From Strongyloides papillosus (taxonomy: Eukaryota; Nematoda; Chromadorea; Rhabditida; Strongyloididae), in NCBI GenBank assembly GCA_005656395.1, contig SRSI01000044.1, positions 124,001 to 188,000 of the forward strand: DNA of 64,000 nt. Reading direction: 5' to 3'. Position 1 is the stretch's first letter; every line of letters begins with the position of its first letter. Positions 36,501 through 50,659 of this stretch are shown one piece after another. Position numbers and translations under genes: made by a program. The notes under the pieces are model-generated. The model was not told the DNA's origin, searched no databases, and was given only the letters and a program-made list of their open reading frames with translations.

Positions 36501-39392
36501 ATTTCCATATGAGAAGGAAAGAATAAAAATATTTGAAAGTATAACCATATTCCGGATATCTTTAATGGCTTTTTAGTGTTTCTGTTCTTTTATTAGTTAG
36601 TAAACTACCATAGACGTAAAAGTTGAGCTAATAAATTGATAATCAGTGAAATTCCAAATTATCATTATTATAGGAAGGATATACATATATGTATGATAAT
36701 AGTTAAATAAATAAAATTTTTAAATGAAAGAAAACGTTGATTGTTATTGTTTTCTAATTATTATAATTAAAAAAAATATTATTTTTCATGTTTATGAAAT
36801 AATTTGTATCATAAGTTGACAAAAAAACGAAGAAGTCATTATACATCTTAATGAGTTTTTTTAAAAAAAAAACTTTTTGTTAACAAGATAAAAAATATTT
36901 ATAATGAAGCAATAGTGATATTTAAATTATGTAAAATGATAAACAATAATGGTTTTTCATCCTTAAAAACTAACATAAACTATTAACATAAAATTTTAAA
37001 AGTCTATTTTTTAGTATTGAAATTTAAAAATATTTATTTAGAAAAGGTAGAAAAATTAAAATATATTTGAACTATTTAATATATACATTTGGTAAGGCAC
37101 TAATCTTTTCAGAAAATTAAAAATGTTGTGATAGATAATATTTTTATTATAGTTTTCTATAAGAAAAAGGTATTTCATAAAAACATTGATAAATTAGCAT
37201 AAATAATAATAATTAAAATTGTAAATGAATACAAAATATGTATAATATATGTACATATAAGTGTATTTGATGGAAAATATTGTTATGAATACTCATTAAT
37301 TTATACACACGAAGAGAAGATCTTTTACCATCTTTTTATTTTAAAAAGGACAAGATGTACATATATGGTGGTGTCTAAACAAACTAGTTAAATTAAATAA
37401 AAAAATTAAAAAAAAAGATATTAGAAAACGAAAATTTTTAGGAAATGAATAGTTAAAAAATATTGAAAGAATAAATTGACAATTTTTTATTAAAAAATTG
37501 AAGAGTGCTTTAAATTAAAGAAGTATATTATCAATGATGACTTAGTTTGTCTAGAGATTTAAAACCACATTAGAAAGTTATCTGTATTTTATCTACTTTT
37601 ACAAAGAATATGAATATATTTATCCTTTTTTTTTATTTAAAAAATTGGATATATTTAATTTTAAAATTTACATATATTTATCATTTTAAGTGATGTTATG
37701 TTATTGTAATAGAGCTAAAAAGTTAAACAAATAATGATAAAAATAACAATATAATTTTAGTTTTAAAAATATTTTATATTGTTATTATGTATAAATATAA
37801 ATGTAATATTTTTCTTTCTTTAAAGCTTATGGGAATTTTTTAAAATGATTCTAAGATTAGAATGCTTCTACTGATTTGCTTATTATTAAAAGAAGCCTTA
37901 AAGGCGTCGTAATGTGATATATTTAGCTGAAATGGAAAATATTTATAATTAAGTTATTCCCCCTTCTAAATATAAAGAAAATATGAATTTTTGATTTCTG
38001 TTAAATGATATACAGTTTAATTTTATATAATATTATTAAAATAATTAGAATTAAAAATTTATTTATAAATATATTTCACTATATATCTCTTTTACACATT
38101 CATTGAATTCTTTTTTCTTTTAAAAGAATTGTTAATAAAATTGTCATGAAAATAAAATAATTATTTAGGTATTCTTAATTTATATTAATAAATATGCTTA
38201 TTTTATTATAGAAGAAAAATATATAAAAGGTGACAATTTTTATTAGAAATATTTAAATTTATGCAACTTTCTTAAAATAACAAAAATAAATCTTTTTATA
38301 TAAGTTAGAATAAGCAAATAAATAAATTATTGTTAAAAAATATTATTTAATATATTTTTAAAGGATTACAAAAAATCAAATTTTTTTAATGATTAAGAAA
38401 ATATCGTACTCGTACGTAGAAACATATTGCCATTTTGATGAAATTGTTTATTTATAGTTATTACATATGTGTATATGGATATTAGTAAACTTATTCCAAA
38501 AAAAGCATAAGGAGTATGATTTAAGATAAGGACAACTGTTTCTTAGAAAATACCTATTGTTAAATATCTATAAACATTTTTGTAAACACATTTTTTCCAA
38601 ATACCCCCACTCACATTTGCATATCATTTGGAGGAAAGAATGTTTTATAATATTTTAAGAAGATTATTATTCTAATAATACCTTACATTTGAAAAACTTT
38701 TAAATATGATATTTTACAGCTTAAAAATATATCAAGTGATATATAATATGGGATGTGTTACTATAAAATAAAGTATTCATTATTCAGTATGTGTAATAAA
38801 AATTAGAAAGACGCATATCTAATGAAATATATCAAATGAGATATTCATGAGGACACATTTTTCATTGGACTTTTACATATAAAAACTATTAAATATCAAA
38901 AAATTTTTAAAATAATATTTCATTTATCTCCCCCTCCATCTTCATCAGCCTTCAGAAATATATATTTAAATTTTTCATTTAAATATTATGCAAAATATTC
39001 AAATTAAAACAATGTTACTTCTTTTTCTTCTACATCTATTAACAGATAGTTTAACTAATTCAAGTTTTTACTTTCATTAAAAAGTATAAACTATAAAATA
39101 TCAAATTTTAAAATGATTAGATTAAAAATGCGGGGGATAGAAAAACATAAACTAGAATTTTTATTTTTAGTTAGTTTTTATGTACTTAAAACACAATATA
39201 TATAAAGATTGCAGATAATTGTTATATCGTTCAAATTATAAAATTGAAAAGAGAAAAATCAAAGATTTTTTTGTAACCATTTTTAAAAATAAAAAGAAAC
39301 TTCATATTTTTTTTCTTCATTCTTCTTACTTAAATGTTAAATTGTTTCTAGTTATTATGTTGTTTTTTTAACTATTCATAACTTTTTTATCC
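33560..39392. other. 5.8 kb gene-free intergenic region
   Basis: Upstream region of the aminergic receptor and downstream region of the small secreted gene. It is uniformly A+T-rich. The best open frame (35481-35714, minus, 77 codons) is poor in composition and unlike a real protein. I saw no tRNA or convincing hairpin RNA. Confidence 0.5.
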
Positions 39393-39864
39393 TTAATTTT
39401 TTATGTTAAAAGCTTGGCACATATTAATAATTTTTTTTCTTATCTCTTCTTTTTGTGAATTATTAAGTGTTTTGCTGATAATTTCAAAATTATTTAATAG
39501 TATTTTATTGTTGTCCTTGAATTAGAAAAATTCATAGTTATTAAAAAGTGAATGTTTTCGTTACTCAACTTACATCAATTTCAAGAATCGGTCCTTCTTC
39601 TTCACTTCCTTTATTTTCTTGTTGTCGACGATGCCTGACATGTTCAATATGCATACCACTACTACTATCTTCTTCAGGAATGATAGGCATTTGCTTATTA
39701 TGATTTTTACTACGATATACACCACCGTGAGTTGTATTGTCAAGTACTTCCTCATGACAGATTAAACGTGGTTTTGGAACACGATGATATAAAACAAGGC
39801 AATTAACGAGGAGATTTGGGATGATTAAAAATATCAAAATGTTTGTAAATATATATCTCCTCAT
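39393..39864 (-). CDS. Small secreted protein of unknown family (137 aa)
   Basis: Two-exon model: 39864-39574 and 39515-39393. Exon 1 ends in a strong donor (GAT|GTAAGT) at a codon boundary. A TTCAAG acceptor 58 nt later opens 40 codons in the right frame ending in TAA. The N-terminus has a basic start and a hydrophobic core (RRYIFTNILIFLIIPNLLVNC), a good signal peptide. The middle is polar and basic (VPKPRLICHEE, HIEHVRHRRQQ). Exon 2 would form an amphipathic helix (NNFEIISKTLNNSQKEEIRK) with one cysteine (NMCQAF). Dibasic or RR sites could mark precursor cleavage, but no known neuropeptide motif is seen. I do not recognise the family. Exon 1 is better supported than exon 2. Confidence 0.55.
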
Positions 39865-41070
39865 AATTTATCTAAAAATAAAATAATATATATGTATAAT
39901 GTTAAAATTAACAATATTTTTAGAGTAAAGTGGTGAGTAAGAGAATTTTAAAATGTTTGCATAGAATGAACATTGAAAAATAATGAAAAAACTTTTTTGT
40001 AATTCATTTTTACCTACCACTTAAACTAGAAAAATATTAATAGTAGGGGACGAGATAGAAAATGATATATATAGTAGAACATATAATTACCTTGATAATA
40101 GTAGAAGTTGATTATTGTTAAAAAATAAAAGTTAAACTTCTTTAACTATTATTATTGTCAACATAATTATGTCATTATATACTAAAGTTTTTGAATGAAA
40201 CCTCTTAAAATGCTATAAAAATTCTACATCATTTTTAATTCTTTTATCTAATCTTGTATAAAAAAAGATAATTACTCTAAAATGATATCAAGATATTACA
40301 TTGAAAGACCTACATTTCTTCCTATTTCAATATATCAAAATTTACAAAATAACTTAATATTTCATGACGATAAAAATTTTTTAATAAATATATATATTTA
40401 ACGTATTTATATTTTTTCATATTCATATAACTACGTATTTGTGTACTCTTATTTTTGTCTATATATTATTAATTGAAAGATGGTATTTAACATATTAAAA
40501 AAATATAAATAATCATTTTAATCTCAAATATTTAAAGGTTTTAATATTAAATAATCTTTATTAATGGGAACAAATAACAAAAATTCTACATAAAGATACC
40601 TGCATTTTGAAGTACAAATAATTATTTAAATTAAAAATATTTTTTATAAAAATTCAGAATTTATATGATTTAAATAATGATTACCACATTTAGATTAAAT
40701 TTTTTTATCCCTTTATTTTTTTCGAGCAATTATTTGTTTAAAAACACAAAAAAAATAAAAAAATTGCTTCTTTGATATTTGATAAAACTATTCATGTATG
40801 ATAAAAAAATAATTAAATTAAAGTACCCAAACCATCACATTTATATCAATTATTATTAAAATGTAAATGCATAATAAATAATATTTTATTAATTTTCTTT
40901 TAAAAGTAATTATATTCAAATGATAACATAAAAAAGTTACTATTCAGTTGAAAGAATTTATTAATAAAAAAATTGATAATGGATATAATATTTACGTGAT
41001 GTGTATAAATAAATATTATTAATAATTATAATGTATGCATTTTTATTTCTTTTATTTTCAAATAAAAAAA
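39865..41070. other. Intergenic region
   Basis: 1.2 kb of A+T-rich sequence between two minus-strand genes: promoter of the small secreted gene on the left, 3' UTR of the astacin gene on the right. I see nothing else in it. Confidence 0.5.
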
Positions 41071-42674
41071 TTAACAATAGCCACATGCTTTGGGACAATT
41101 CTTACGCATATAGCTAAGGAAAATTCCTTCGCAAAATCCAGATGCCTTCCATTGGTTACAAAAATGTTTCCTATTAATACATATCATTTTAGTTGTTTGT
41201 TGTGTTGTTGTACTTTGTACTGTTACTAGTGGTGGAGGAGTTGTTGATGTTGTTGTTGTTGATGGTGTTGTTGTTATAGAAATAATTGGTACAATTCCAT
41301 GTGAAGTTGTTGTTGTTGGTTTTTTTGTTCCATTCTTTGGTGTACAAAATCCACAGGATTTTTGACAGTATGTACGCATAAAATGTTCTGATGTTATACA
41401 ATATCTTGCAGTAACAAGCTTATCACAATCAACACGAAGGTCCTCGCAAATCTCTTCTGGTTTTGGTGGTAATGTACCACAATATCCACAAGACTCCGGA
41501 CAATTATCTTTCATCCATGGAGCGTTAATATTACACCATCCCTGTGCAGCAAGTATATTACAATCTGGACGCTTATTTTTACATTCCGAAGTTGGAAACG
41601 GTGGTGGTGTTGGAGATGGAATCGTTATTGGTTGTGGAAGTACTGGTGTTGTAACTTTAATAATTTCAGATTTAGTTGTTGTTGTTGTTGATGGTTTCAC
41701 AGTAACAACTGATTTATCACTACATTGATAAAGTGTGTTAATTTTAAATATATCAACTTTACTAAAACCATTTCTTTGTCCGATTTGTGCACCTTGTTTC
41801 TTTGGTAACATTGTCGGTTGACCATTCTTACTGAATGCTGTTGATCCATAATGCATAATACTACCATAATCATATGTTGTCCCAAGAGCTGTTATAACAC
41901 CTTGTCCATACTTCTCAAATTGATTTGCCATCCCATTCATGATGTTATTCCAATAAATAGTTATATGATCATCTCTATCAGTACGTGATTGTTCATGGAA
42001 GAATCCTACAGCATGCATCATTTCATGAATAATAATACCTTTTTGAATACAACCACTTCCAAGTGATAAAACTTGTCTATTACCCATTCTTCCAACCATA
42101 GAATAACAACCACGGTCAGGCATTATGTAGACATAATCATTATCAGATGCCTCTTTTGGTACCCATCTAATGCATGTATGTTTGTTATACTCTTCCATAG
42201 AATTAGCAATAACACTTCTACTATGTTGACTATATTGACTACTTAATACATAAGGGATTCTACCATTTCTCCATAATTGATGCTTATTTTTGATAGCATT
42301 ACGATAGATATCTTTTGAATTTGGATCAACACCTCCATTGACGAATGCATTAACTGTTGAAGCATTGATACCAATAATATCACCTTCAAATTTGTCGTTA
42401 CTATAGATAGCTTCATTATCCCACAAAAAACTATCATCATCAGTAAATTGAGCATCAAGATGGGCTCCATTAATAAAATCGTTTGGAGTTAAAACTGTCT
42501 CATATTCAGGTATACTTTTATCAAAATACTTAATAATTAATATTTTTTAATTTAAAAAAAAATAAAACTTACAAGTGCGTCATCACTTAATAATTCTCTC
42601 AAAGCTTCAACCTTAATATTTAATGATAATGTTGATGAAGAAGAGATAAGAAGAATAAAGATAAATTTTATCAT
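41071..42674 (-). CDS. Secreted astacin metalloprotease with three ShKT domains (519 aa)
   Basis: Zinc endopeptidase of the M12A family, nematode NAS type. Exons on the minus strand are 42674-42573 and 42528-41071. Exon 1 encodes the signal peptide (MIKFIFILLISSSSTLS). The propeptide contains FEGD (about 81-84), the astacin aspartate-switch motif that keeps the enzyme latent. The catalytic domain has the full zinc signature HEMMHAVGFFHEQSR (about 202-216) and the Met-turn SIMHYG (about 257). After a Thr/Pro-rich linker come ShKT domains at about 349-384 and 392-427, another Thr-rich linker, and a third at 483-518, each ending C.YC or C.FC. A TTTCTAG acceptor lies 2 nt before the ATG. Astacins are expanded in Strongyloididae, where secreted ones are linked to skin and tissue penetration. 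Whether this is one of those or a cuticle/development enzyme cannot be told here. Confidence 0.95.
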
Positions 42675-45600
42675 ACCTAGAAATATAAAATAAAATAGTA
42701 CAATTGTTCTTATCGTTTAAAAATAAAATATGATTGAGTCATAATAATATTTATATGTTCTTAAAAATACTTGATTATCTTATATATAAACTATAACTCA
42801 AAATATATTTGAAAATGAATGGACATTGAATTTGATACCAAAAATTTTATTGTTATTTTGATGAAATATCAATAATAAACACTTGAGACCAGTAATATAA
42901 ATGCAAATATTACATAAAAGGTATTAAAGAAAAATGAATTTGTTTTAAAGAAATTTAAGGTAAAATAAGTGAAAAGAAATTCAATAAAATTGTTTGTTTA
43001 AAAATTATTTTAAATAGATTATTTTATTATCTCTTTTTTTTGTCCTGTGAACTGTTTTAATAAATATAATATAAACGTGATTTTTTTATTGAAAAAAAAA
43101 ACTTAATATTAATTAACAAAGTATTAAATAAACAAGGAATGCACAATAAGTTAGTTGTTAAAAAATATTATATAAATATTATTATATGGGGTAAGATCAA
43201 AAAATATTATAAATTTCTAAATGTAGGAGAATTAAAAAATTTAAATTTAACCTTTCTATCTTATAGTAATAGAAATGGTATTAGTGAATCACAAACCTCC
43301 TCATGTCTTTTTGCTAATCACTTTTGAAAAGTAGTTAATCAAGTTTTAAATTGTATAATTTATATATATTTCTTGTTGACTGTTGTGGTCATTCATCTAT
43401 TACTGACAAACTATCATTTTTTCTTTATTTTCTCCTGTCTTTTTAATAATCTAACCCATTTTTTTGTTTCACTCTTCATCTCACTGTTTTATCTTCCACA
43501 AGAGAAATATACACTAATCAGATTGAAAAAATGCAAACTTAAAAGTTAATCGTTATAGAAGAGGACCTATCATGTTATGGTAAAAATTTTATATAGTTTT
43601 GTGATTGTGACTAATCTATTCTCTTTAAATATATTATATCTTTTATACTCAATTCATTAAATTAAAGTAAAATTGAAAAATGGTGAAATAAGAATGTTCT
43701 TAAAAATTGCACTCATACTGTTATTTTCATATAATAAATGGTAAAAAAAATTATAAGTTGGTAAAGAAAACTGTTTTTACTAATTTTAACAATCCACTTC
43801 CAATATTGTATATTAAATGGATAAAAAAACAACCTTATCCAGTTGTTAATTTTTAAATTGTTAATTGAATACGATAGAATTAACTAATTGAAAATATAAC
43901 TTAAGAGTTGTTTTGTTTTTAAAGAACATCCTTCTAAAGTAATAAAAAACATTAAAGCAAAAGAAAAAAGTAAAACAAAAAAATCCAGAAGATTAAATTT
44001 TATCGTTTTAACGCAACTACCAATGTAACAAAAGATAAAAATAGTATTATAAAAAACCAAATCTTTTAAAACATAATATACTTACGATTTAATAAGATAA
44101 TATGTTTCATTTTAAAAATATAGAAAACTTTTTTTAATCATTTTCTTAACTTATGTAAATATTGAAATCTTTTTACAAAGTTTTATAATACTTGATTATT
44201 TTTATTAAGTTTATTTATTCCTATCTATTTTGTTAAAAACTTGATTCTCGTCTAGTCATTTTTAAATTTTAAAGTGCATTGTTTAAGAATTATGTGACTT
44301 AAAGATATATATTTAAGAAAATTAGATAAAATAATAAAAATCTAACACTTTTTTTTCTTTGCTAATTGGTAGCGATTATCTAACGGTTTGTAATTAGAAG
44401 AAAATGATAAAAGAAGGTATATTTATATGAATTAAGATAAGTAAAATAATTATCAAAAATACATTATCTTCAAATTTATATATTTATTTCATAAATAAAA
44501 ATTTGTATCTCTATTTAAGGAATTGATAATTGATTAATAATTTATTTTTAAAATTAGTTATTTGAGAAGATTAATGTTATTTTTGCTAACGAAAGATTGC
44601 ATTTTATGGTTCAATATGTATCTATTAAAAATATATCATATGGTGGAGAATTAAATGTCAATATCATATTGGTATTAAAGTTTCCATACACTACTTTCTC
44701 CACATTTTCATCAAAATTTATTAAATAATTTACTTCCTCCATAACTTATATTTTTTTCCATTAAAATAGTAAATTACTTCATATATTTTTTACAAAAAAT
44801 AAGTATATCTTTTATTAATAGAAGATTCTAATCTACATTATTTCATAAATATAATTATGCAATAAATAAAAAAGAATTATGTTTATATCTATTAAGTTGT
44901 AAGAAGTTAGTGCAAACTATTAACAAATATCTTAGTGAAGAAGGACAAAATAACAAATATTTAAAGAAAAATGTTGTTGGGATATTTTAATACTAAAAAT
45001 AGTCTCATTTATACTATAAAAATCCATTTAAAGTAGTATAACCCAAATATTTATTATATCAAAATCTTTTATAGCTTCCATCTCTTATCCACAAAAACCT
45101 TGGCATTTCGTATTATAAAATTGTTATATATTTTCTTTAAATAATGATACCTTCTATCATTTTGATATTGTTTCTCTTCCTCAAAAAGTGTAAGAGTCTA
45201 ATAGTTATTAAAAAGTATATGTTTAACTTTTATTAAAACTTTCCTATACACACAATATGTCTTTCTACTAAAATATAGTTTAATCATAAGTAGTATAAAT
45301 AAATAAATAAAAATATATACTAAATGAGAAAGGAAAAAAATGCTACTATATATATTTATTTATTGTGATTCTTAATAATAAATTCACCTTATTTTTTTAA
45401 ATCCCAAATGATTTAATTTTGGTATTTATATAAATATTATCATAATACGTTATGTAATGCTAATATGGGTATATTAAAATATATTAGATAATAAGCTTCA
45501 TAATCCTATTTATTATTTTAATTTACCATAAAAATTGTATAACAATATAACCATATTAGAATTTAAACATTAGTAACAACAAATATTTTTGTTATAAAAA

Positions 45601-45685
45601 TATTATATTTCTACATTATTTTTAAAAAAAAATATTACCTCTTAAAAAAACTACAAAGAATTAATATTTATTCCCTCTCCTTATC
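42675..45685. other. 3 kb divergent intergenic region
   Basis: Between the astacin gene (-) and the KIDINS220 homologue (+), so it holds both upstream regions and possibly an undetected 5' exon of the latter. A pyrimidine-rich patch at about 43425-43500 stands out. No credible gene was found; the open frame at 43139-43327 is low-complexity. Confidence 0.5.
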
Positions 45686-48600
45686 ATGTTACAGGAATCG
45701 AGTGAAGAAAATTTTGATATGGCTCTTAGAGCCGACAAATCAAATTTAACAATAACTTCATTATCGCAAATAACGGATGGGTTGACTGATATAGCATTAG
45801 GAGATATTGTGGCTCAAAAAATTGACAATTTTTTTTTGGCTATTGAAAATGGTGAAGATTTTCCTGTTGAAAAGTTACGAGAACACCACGTTAAAAATTA
45901 TAAAAATAAGGTATTTTGGTATTTTTATTTAAAAAACATAATGTCTTTTTTATTTTTATAAAAATTTTTTTATCTCTAGCAAAAAGAAACTTTTTTAATT
46001 GCAGGAGCAAGATATGGACGTTTGGAAGTTTGTGAGACAGTTATTGAATGTTCTGATATCCATGCTAAAGATGATGATGGTTTTACGGCATTATTGAATG
46101 CTGCACAAAATGGACATCATGAAATTGTTAAATTACTTCTTCAGAATGGTGCTAATGTTGAGGATGGTGATATAGGTGGATGGACACCATTGTTTTGGGT
46201 TGTATATAATAATCATGTTAAATGTCTCATCGAATTGTTACCATATTCACCAAGAGTTAATTTAGTTGAAGTTGAAGATAACTTGACACCATTAATTATC
46301 GCATCAGCACGTGGTTATACAGAGTGTGTTAAAATTCTCCTTGAAAATGGTGCTAATCCAAATTCTTGTGATAAATTTGGTAGTACACCATTAATATGGG
46401 CCAGTAGAAAAGGATATCATGAAATTGTTGAGTATCTCGTTAATTATGGTGCTACTGTTGATAACATTGGTATGTATGGAAGGACAGCATTAATGTTAGC
46501 TGTAAAAGGAAACTATTTGAAAACTGTTAATATATTATTAACAAGGGATCCAAAAGTTAATATTGTTGATTTGGATGGTGTACCAGCATTGGAGATAGCA
46601 GCAAGAGAAGGTTACATTGATATATGTAAAGCACTTTTAGATTCGGGAGCTTATGTTAATTCCGTTGATCGATTCGGTAGTAATATTCTCCTTGCAGCTG
46701 TTAGAGGTGGTAGTTTAGAGATAGTAAAAATGTTACTTGATCGACATTGTGATGTTAACCAAAAAGATACCGACTTCCGAACACCTCTCCATTTAGCAAT
46801 TGATAAAAATTTTATTGATATGGTTGTTGTTTTGTTGTCAAAGAATCCTAATTTAGAGGCAAAAACAAAAGATGGTGATACACCACTAATGAGAGCTGCA
46901 AAAAATAAAAATATACGCATAATGAATTTACTTTTAAACGCTGGAAGTAAAGTATCAACAACAGATCATTATGGAAATAATTGTTTGCACATTGCTGCTA
47001 AAGCTAAATCATTACAGATGATTAAATTGATATTAAGTAACCCATCAGAGTCAAGATTACTCTACTCCCCAAACAATTTTGGCGAAACACCCTACTCAAT
47101 CGATCAACAAAATTCAAATCCAATATTATCGCAGATGTATGGTGTTTTGGATAGTGAGGCACAAGTTAACTCATTACTTGGTTATGAAATTTACGCTGAT
47201 GTGTTAGCTGATATTCTTAGTGAACCAAAATTGCATCTACCAGTAACAGTTGGTTTTTTTGCAAAATGGGGGACTAGTAAGTCCTTACATTTACCAAAAA
47301 TTAAAAGATCATTAAAAAATTTTTCAAGAAGTTGGTTGGATGGTGTTGAATTAACGTGTTCCTGGACAATTATAACATTCCTTTTTCTTGTTTTTACATT
47401 TGTAACACTACCTTTAACAACGCTATCAGCTTTCTTCGGGAAAAATGATATTACTTACGGAGTTTTGTCTATCGGAGTGACAATGTTCATATTAACTGTT
47501 ACGGCTTATCTTATAATGTGTTATAGTAGTGATGGTTCCCGATGGTCATCAACAATTAAATCCTCAAAAGGCTTTACAAAATTCGTTATGAAATTAAAGT
47601 TAATTTTATCAATAACTATGTTAAATGTTCCATACCTCACACCTAAAGAACTTATCATAGCACCAGTAACATTTCTTTTTGCTGATGATCATAGATTATC
47701 AAATGTTGGAACTGAAAGAACGATAGCTGCAATTTTAGTGACACTTTACAGTGTTATTGAGAATCATTTTGGTGTTATCCCGATACGCTTACTTTTAGGT
47801 GTTAAAAAAAAATTTGACAGAGTATCTGAAAATAAATTTAGAAATTACTTAGGTTTCCCGGTGATAATATTATCAATAGTAATATATATACTTTATTGTT
47901 TATCAAATTTTTTCTTAACACAGTGTATAATTAATTGGACACCCTCAACATCCAAATCGGGGATGTTTTTTGGAGCTGTTGTTAGTACAACATTACTCTT
48001 TGTTGTTGGAACTCATCCATTTATTCTTGTAGCAAAAAATATCATCTGTAATAGGAGACAAAAGAGTATTAAAAAGATATCATTAGCTTCAATAAAGTTA
48101 GGTTTTGAAACAACAATGGAGAAGCTTAAAGTTGAAGCACAATACCTCTGTGAACTTATAGAGGCGTTAAATTGTTACAGTCATAGTCAAGCAAGATTAG
48201 TTATTCCAATTGATGGTATGGATAATCAGGACCAAATTCAAATGATTAAGTTACTAGATTCTGTACATTCAATTTTTGGATCTCATATTAAGGCAAATTT
48301 TATAGTTATCCTTGCTGTTGATCCTCATGCTTTGGAAGTAAATCATTCTGGGAATATTAATAAGCCATATGGAATGGTAAAAGATATCTCAGCTCACGAT
48401 TATATCAAAGAATATGTAACATTACCATTCTTCCTTCAAATTCATGCACTAAGAGATTTACAGAAGAATATTGATAGAAGGAAGGATACTTTTACTTTTT
48501 CCGACGAGTTAATCTCAAAAATTGAGACATCAACCTCAGAAGTAGATGAAATTAGAATGAAGAATCATATCAGTTCACCACAATCACTACATCTCTCATC

Positions 48601-49750
48601 GTTAGGAACTTTTCTCGTCGATGATGAATATTTTGCCACTCTCGGTCCAACAGCATTAAGGCGTATCGTTAACTCATTGACTTTAACAGCTCGCCTACTA
48701 CATTCCTATGATGTAAAATTTCAATGGGTATCATTGGGATTTTGGATAAGTTTAGTTGAGCAATGGCCATATCGTATGTGTTATTTGATTGAAAAATTTT
48801 CAATCTCCGAGGATGACTCTATAACACTGTATGATTTATGGATTTTTGTTAAAGAACGCCTTCCAAGAAAGCAAAATTTACTACTTCTCGATACCACGCC
48901 TTCAGAATTTGACACTGTTTTAAGAAAATCAAGTACAGCACCAGATGATCGCTTAACAATTGAAAAAGCATATCGATATATTCCATGTACGTGTAATTTA
49001 GATCCTCATTTAAGAAAAATTGTTAGCGTTGAGAAGGATGATATTAATATTGATAGTATGACAATAAATAATTCAGAAGCCATGTTAAGACATACCTCTA
49101 ATACACTAATCAAAGATCCTACAATCTGGAATAGGATTGATAAACCATTATATGAAATGACAATTGATGATTTTGTTAGTTATGTGGAATATCTTGATAT
49201 TCCAAAAGAGAGATTAACAAAGATAACAAAAACTTTAAGAGATGAAAATGTTAATGGCATTGTAGTTTGTACATGTGATATAAATAACTTAAAGGAAAAG
49301 TTACAATGCACAATAGGTGATTGGACATTAATAAATTTGTTAATTGATACAATACGAAGAATTACAAATGAACAAGTAACAAGAACAAATACTGCTAAAG
49401 CAGCTGCATCAAGGGTAGCTGCAGAGTCAATGGAGCAAGCAAAAAAATTAATTGATCAGGTCCCAGGAAGTGCTGAGGAAGAAAGGATGTTGCAAAAGAA
49501 ATTTTTAAAAGAACACAAACAAAAGAGTTTAGAACTAATGGATGAGTATGGACATAATGAGTTTGTTCTTAAAAAATTATCAAAAAATCCAATTGTAGAG
49601 GCAATAAATCTTCAAAATAGGGATGTTAGTGTAGACATTGATGATAAGGAGAGTACACAAAGTTTAATAGGCTCAGAGGATTCTATAAGATATGTAGAGG
49701 AAAAAGAATCATACTCTGAGACAAATCGACTTCTAAAAAATGATGAATAA
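45686..49750 (+). CDS. KIDINS220/ARMS homologue: ankyrin repeats plus KAP NTPase membrane scaffold (about 1331 aa)
   Basis: Membrane scaffold that in vertebrates links neurotrophin and other receptors to MAPK signalling. Exons: 45686-45910 and 45980-49750. About eleven ankyrin repeats fill residues 75-420 (for example DGFTALLNAAQNGHHEIVKLLLQ split over its repeat). A KAP-type P-loop NTPase follows. Its Walker A is altered (FFAKWGTSKS, about 500) and its Walker B region reads LVIPIDGMDNQDQ (about 815). Four hydrophobic segments lie between them (about 535-780), as in this family. A SAM-like domain sits near 1133-1206 (MTIDDFVSYVEYLDI), followed by a polar tail; the long vertebrate C-terminus is absent. 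The 5' end is uncertain: the ATG at 45686 lies inside a CATGTTACAG acceptor-like stretch, so the protein may start at the next ATG (45719) after splicing, or in an unseen upstream exon. Confidence 0.9.
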
Positions 49751-50659
49751 TATTTATTATATTTAAAAAATTAGTAATGTCAGGTTTTTTAAAGTAAAAA
49801 ACGGTTTTAACTAAATAAATTTTTAATAGATTTATCTGAAAATCATATTTATACTTCAGATAAGAACTTTTAAAAACAACACATTGTTGGTTTCATCTGA
49901 GAATTGTTAACGTTCTCAAGAATCAAAACAACACGTTTAAGATTCCATAAAGAAACCTGAATTCTGTATGGATTTATGGAATTTTAAAGTTTAGGTGTTT
50001 TCTCTAAATGAAATCAATTTAAGCTCTCTATAAGAAAAAATATTACTACGATTGCCAATAAGTAGTTTAAAAAATAATAATGAAAAATCATTTTTAAAAA
50101 AAATTAGAACGTTCAAAGATAAAAACATTTTTGAATCATATATAAAAAATAAATAATATTTTATTATTTAGCATGTATAATTGATGTTAATAGTCTAAAA
50201 TATGTTTTAAATGTTAAAAAAATATATTTAGATATTATTTTTTTAGAAAAAGTGTGAAATTGGTGTCTTTTAACTTTCTGTAACTTTTTTCATTTTTAAT
50301 AGTTAATTCAAAATATTCTAGCCATTGAATAGAGAACAGAACATCTTTTTGTTTACAGATTAACAAAAAAACTTCTTTCTAAGTTTTGACTATTTATGTT
50401 AAAGTGAAAGACCTTTTTTTTAAAATAAAAAAATTTACCACTTTTTCAAGCAAATTTACAAGTTTTTGGCGATGAAAAAACATTTCCTTTTACTCGTTAG
50501 TTATCTAAAGACAATTTGCGTCCGCTATCTTGATTTTTTTTATATTTGTACATGCCCGAAGATAATACATTATATTCCCTTAGACATGTATATTATTAAG
50601 TTAATATTAAAAGAAAATATACTATTAAAGTGTACTTTTATTTTCTAAAAAAGATAATA
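49751..50659. other. Convergent intergenic region with two hairpins
   Basis: Holds the 3' ends of the KIDINS220 homologue (+) and the second alpha-glucosidase (-). It contains two inverted repeats: TGAGAA/TTCTCA at 49898-49918 and ATTCCATAAA/TTTATGGAAT at 49942-49982. No gene is seen; the 60-codon frame at 50466 is not convincing. Confidence 0.5.

Noticed and set aside
37088..37112. TAAGGCAC resembling the start of miR-124
   Set aside because: The match stops after eight bases (no GCGG) and no hairpin is formed.
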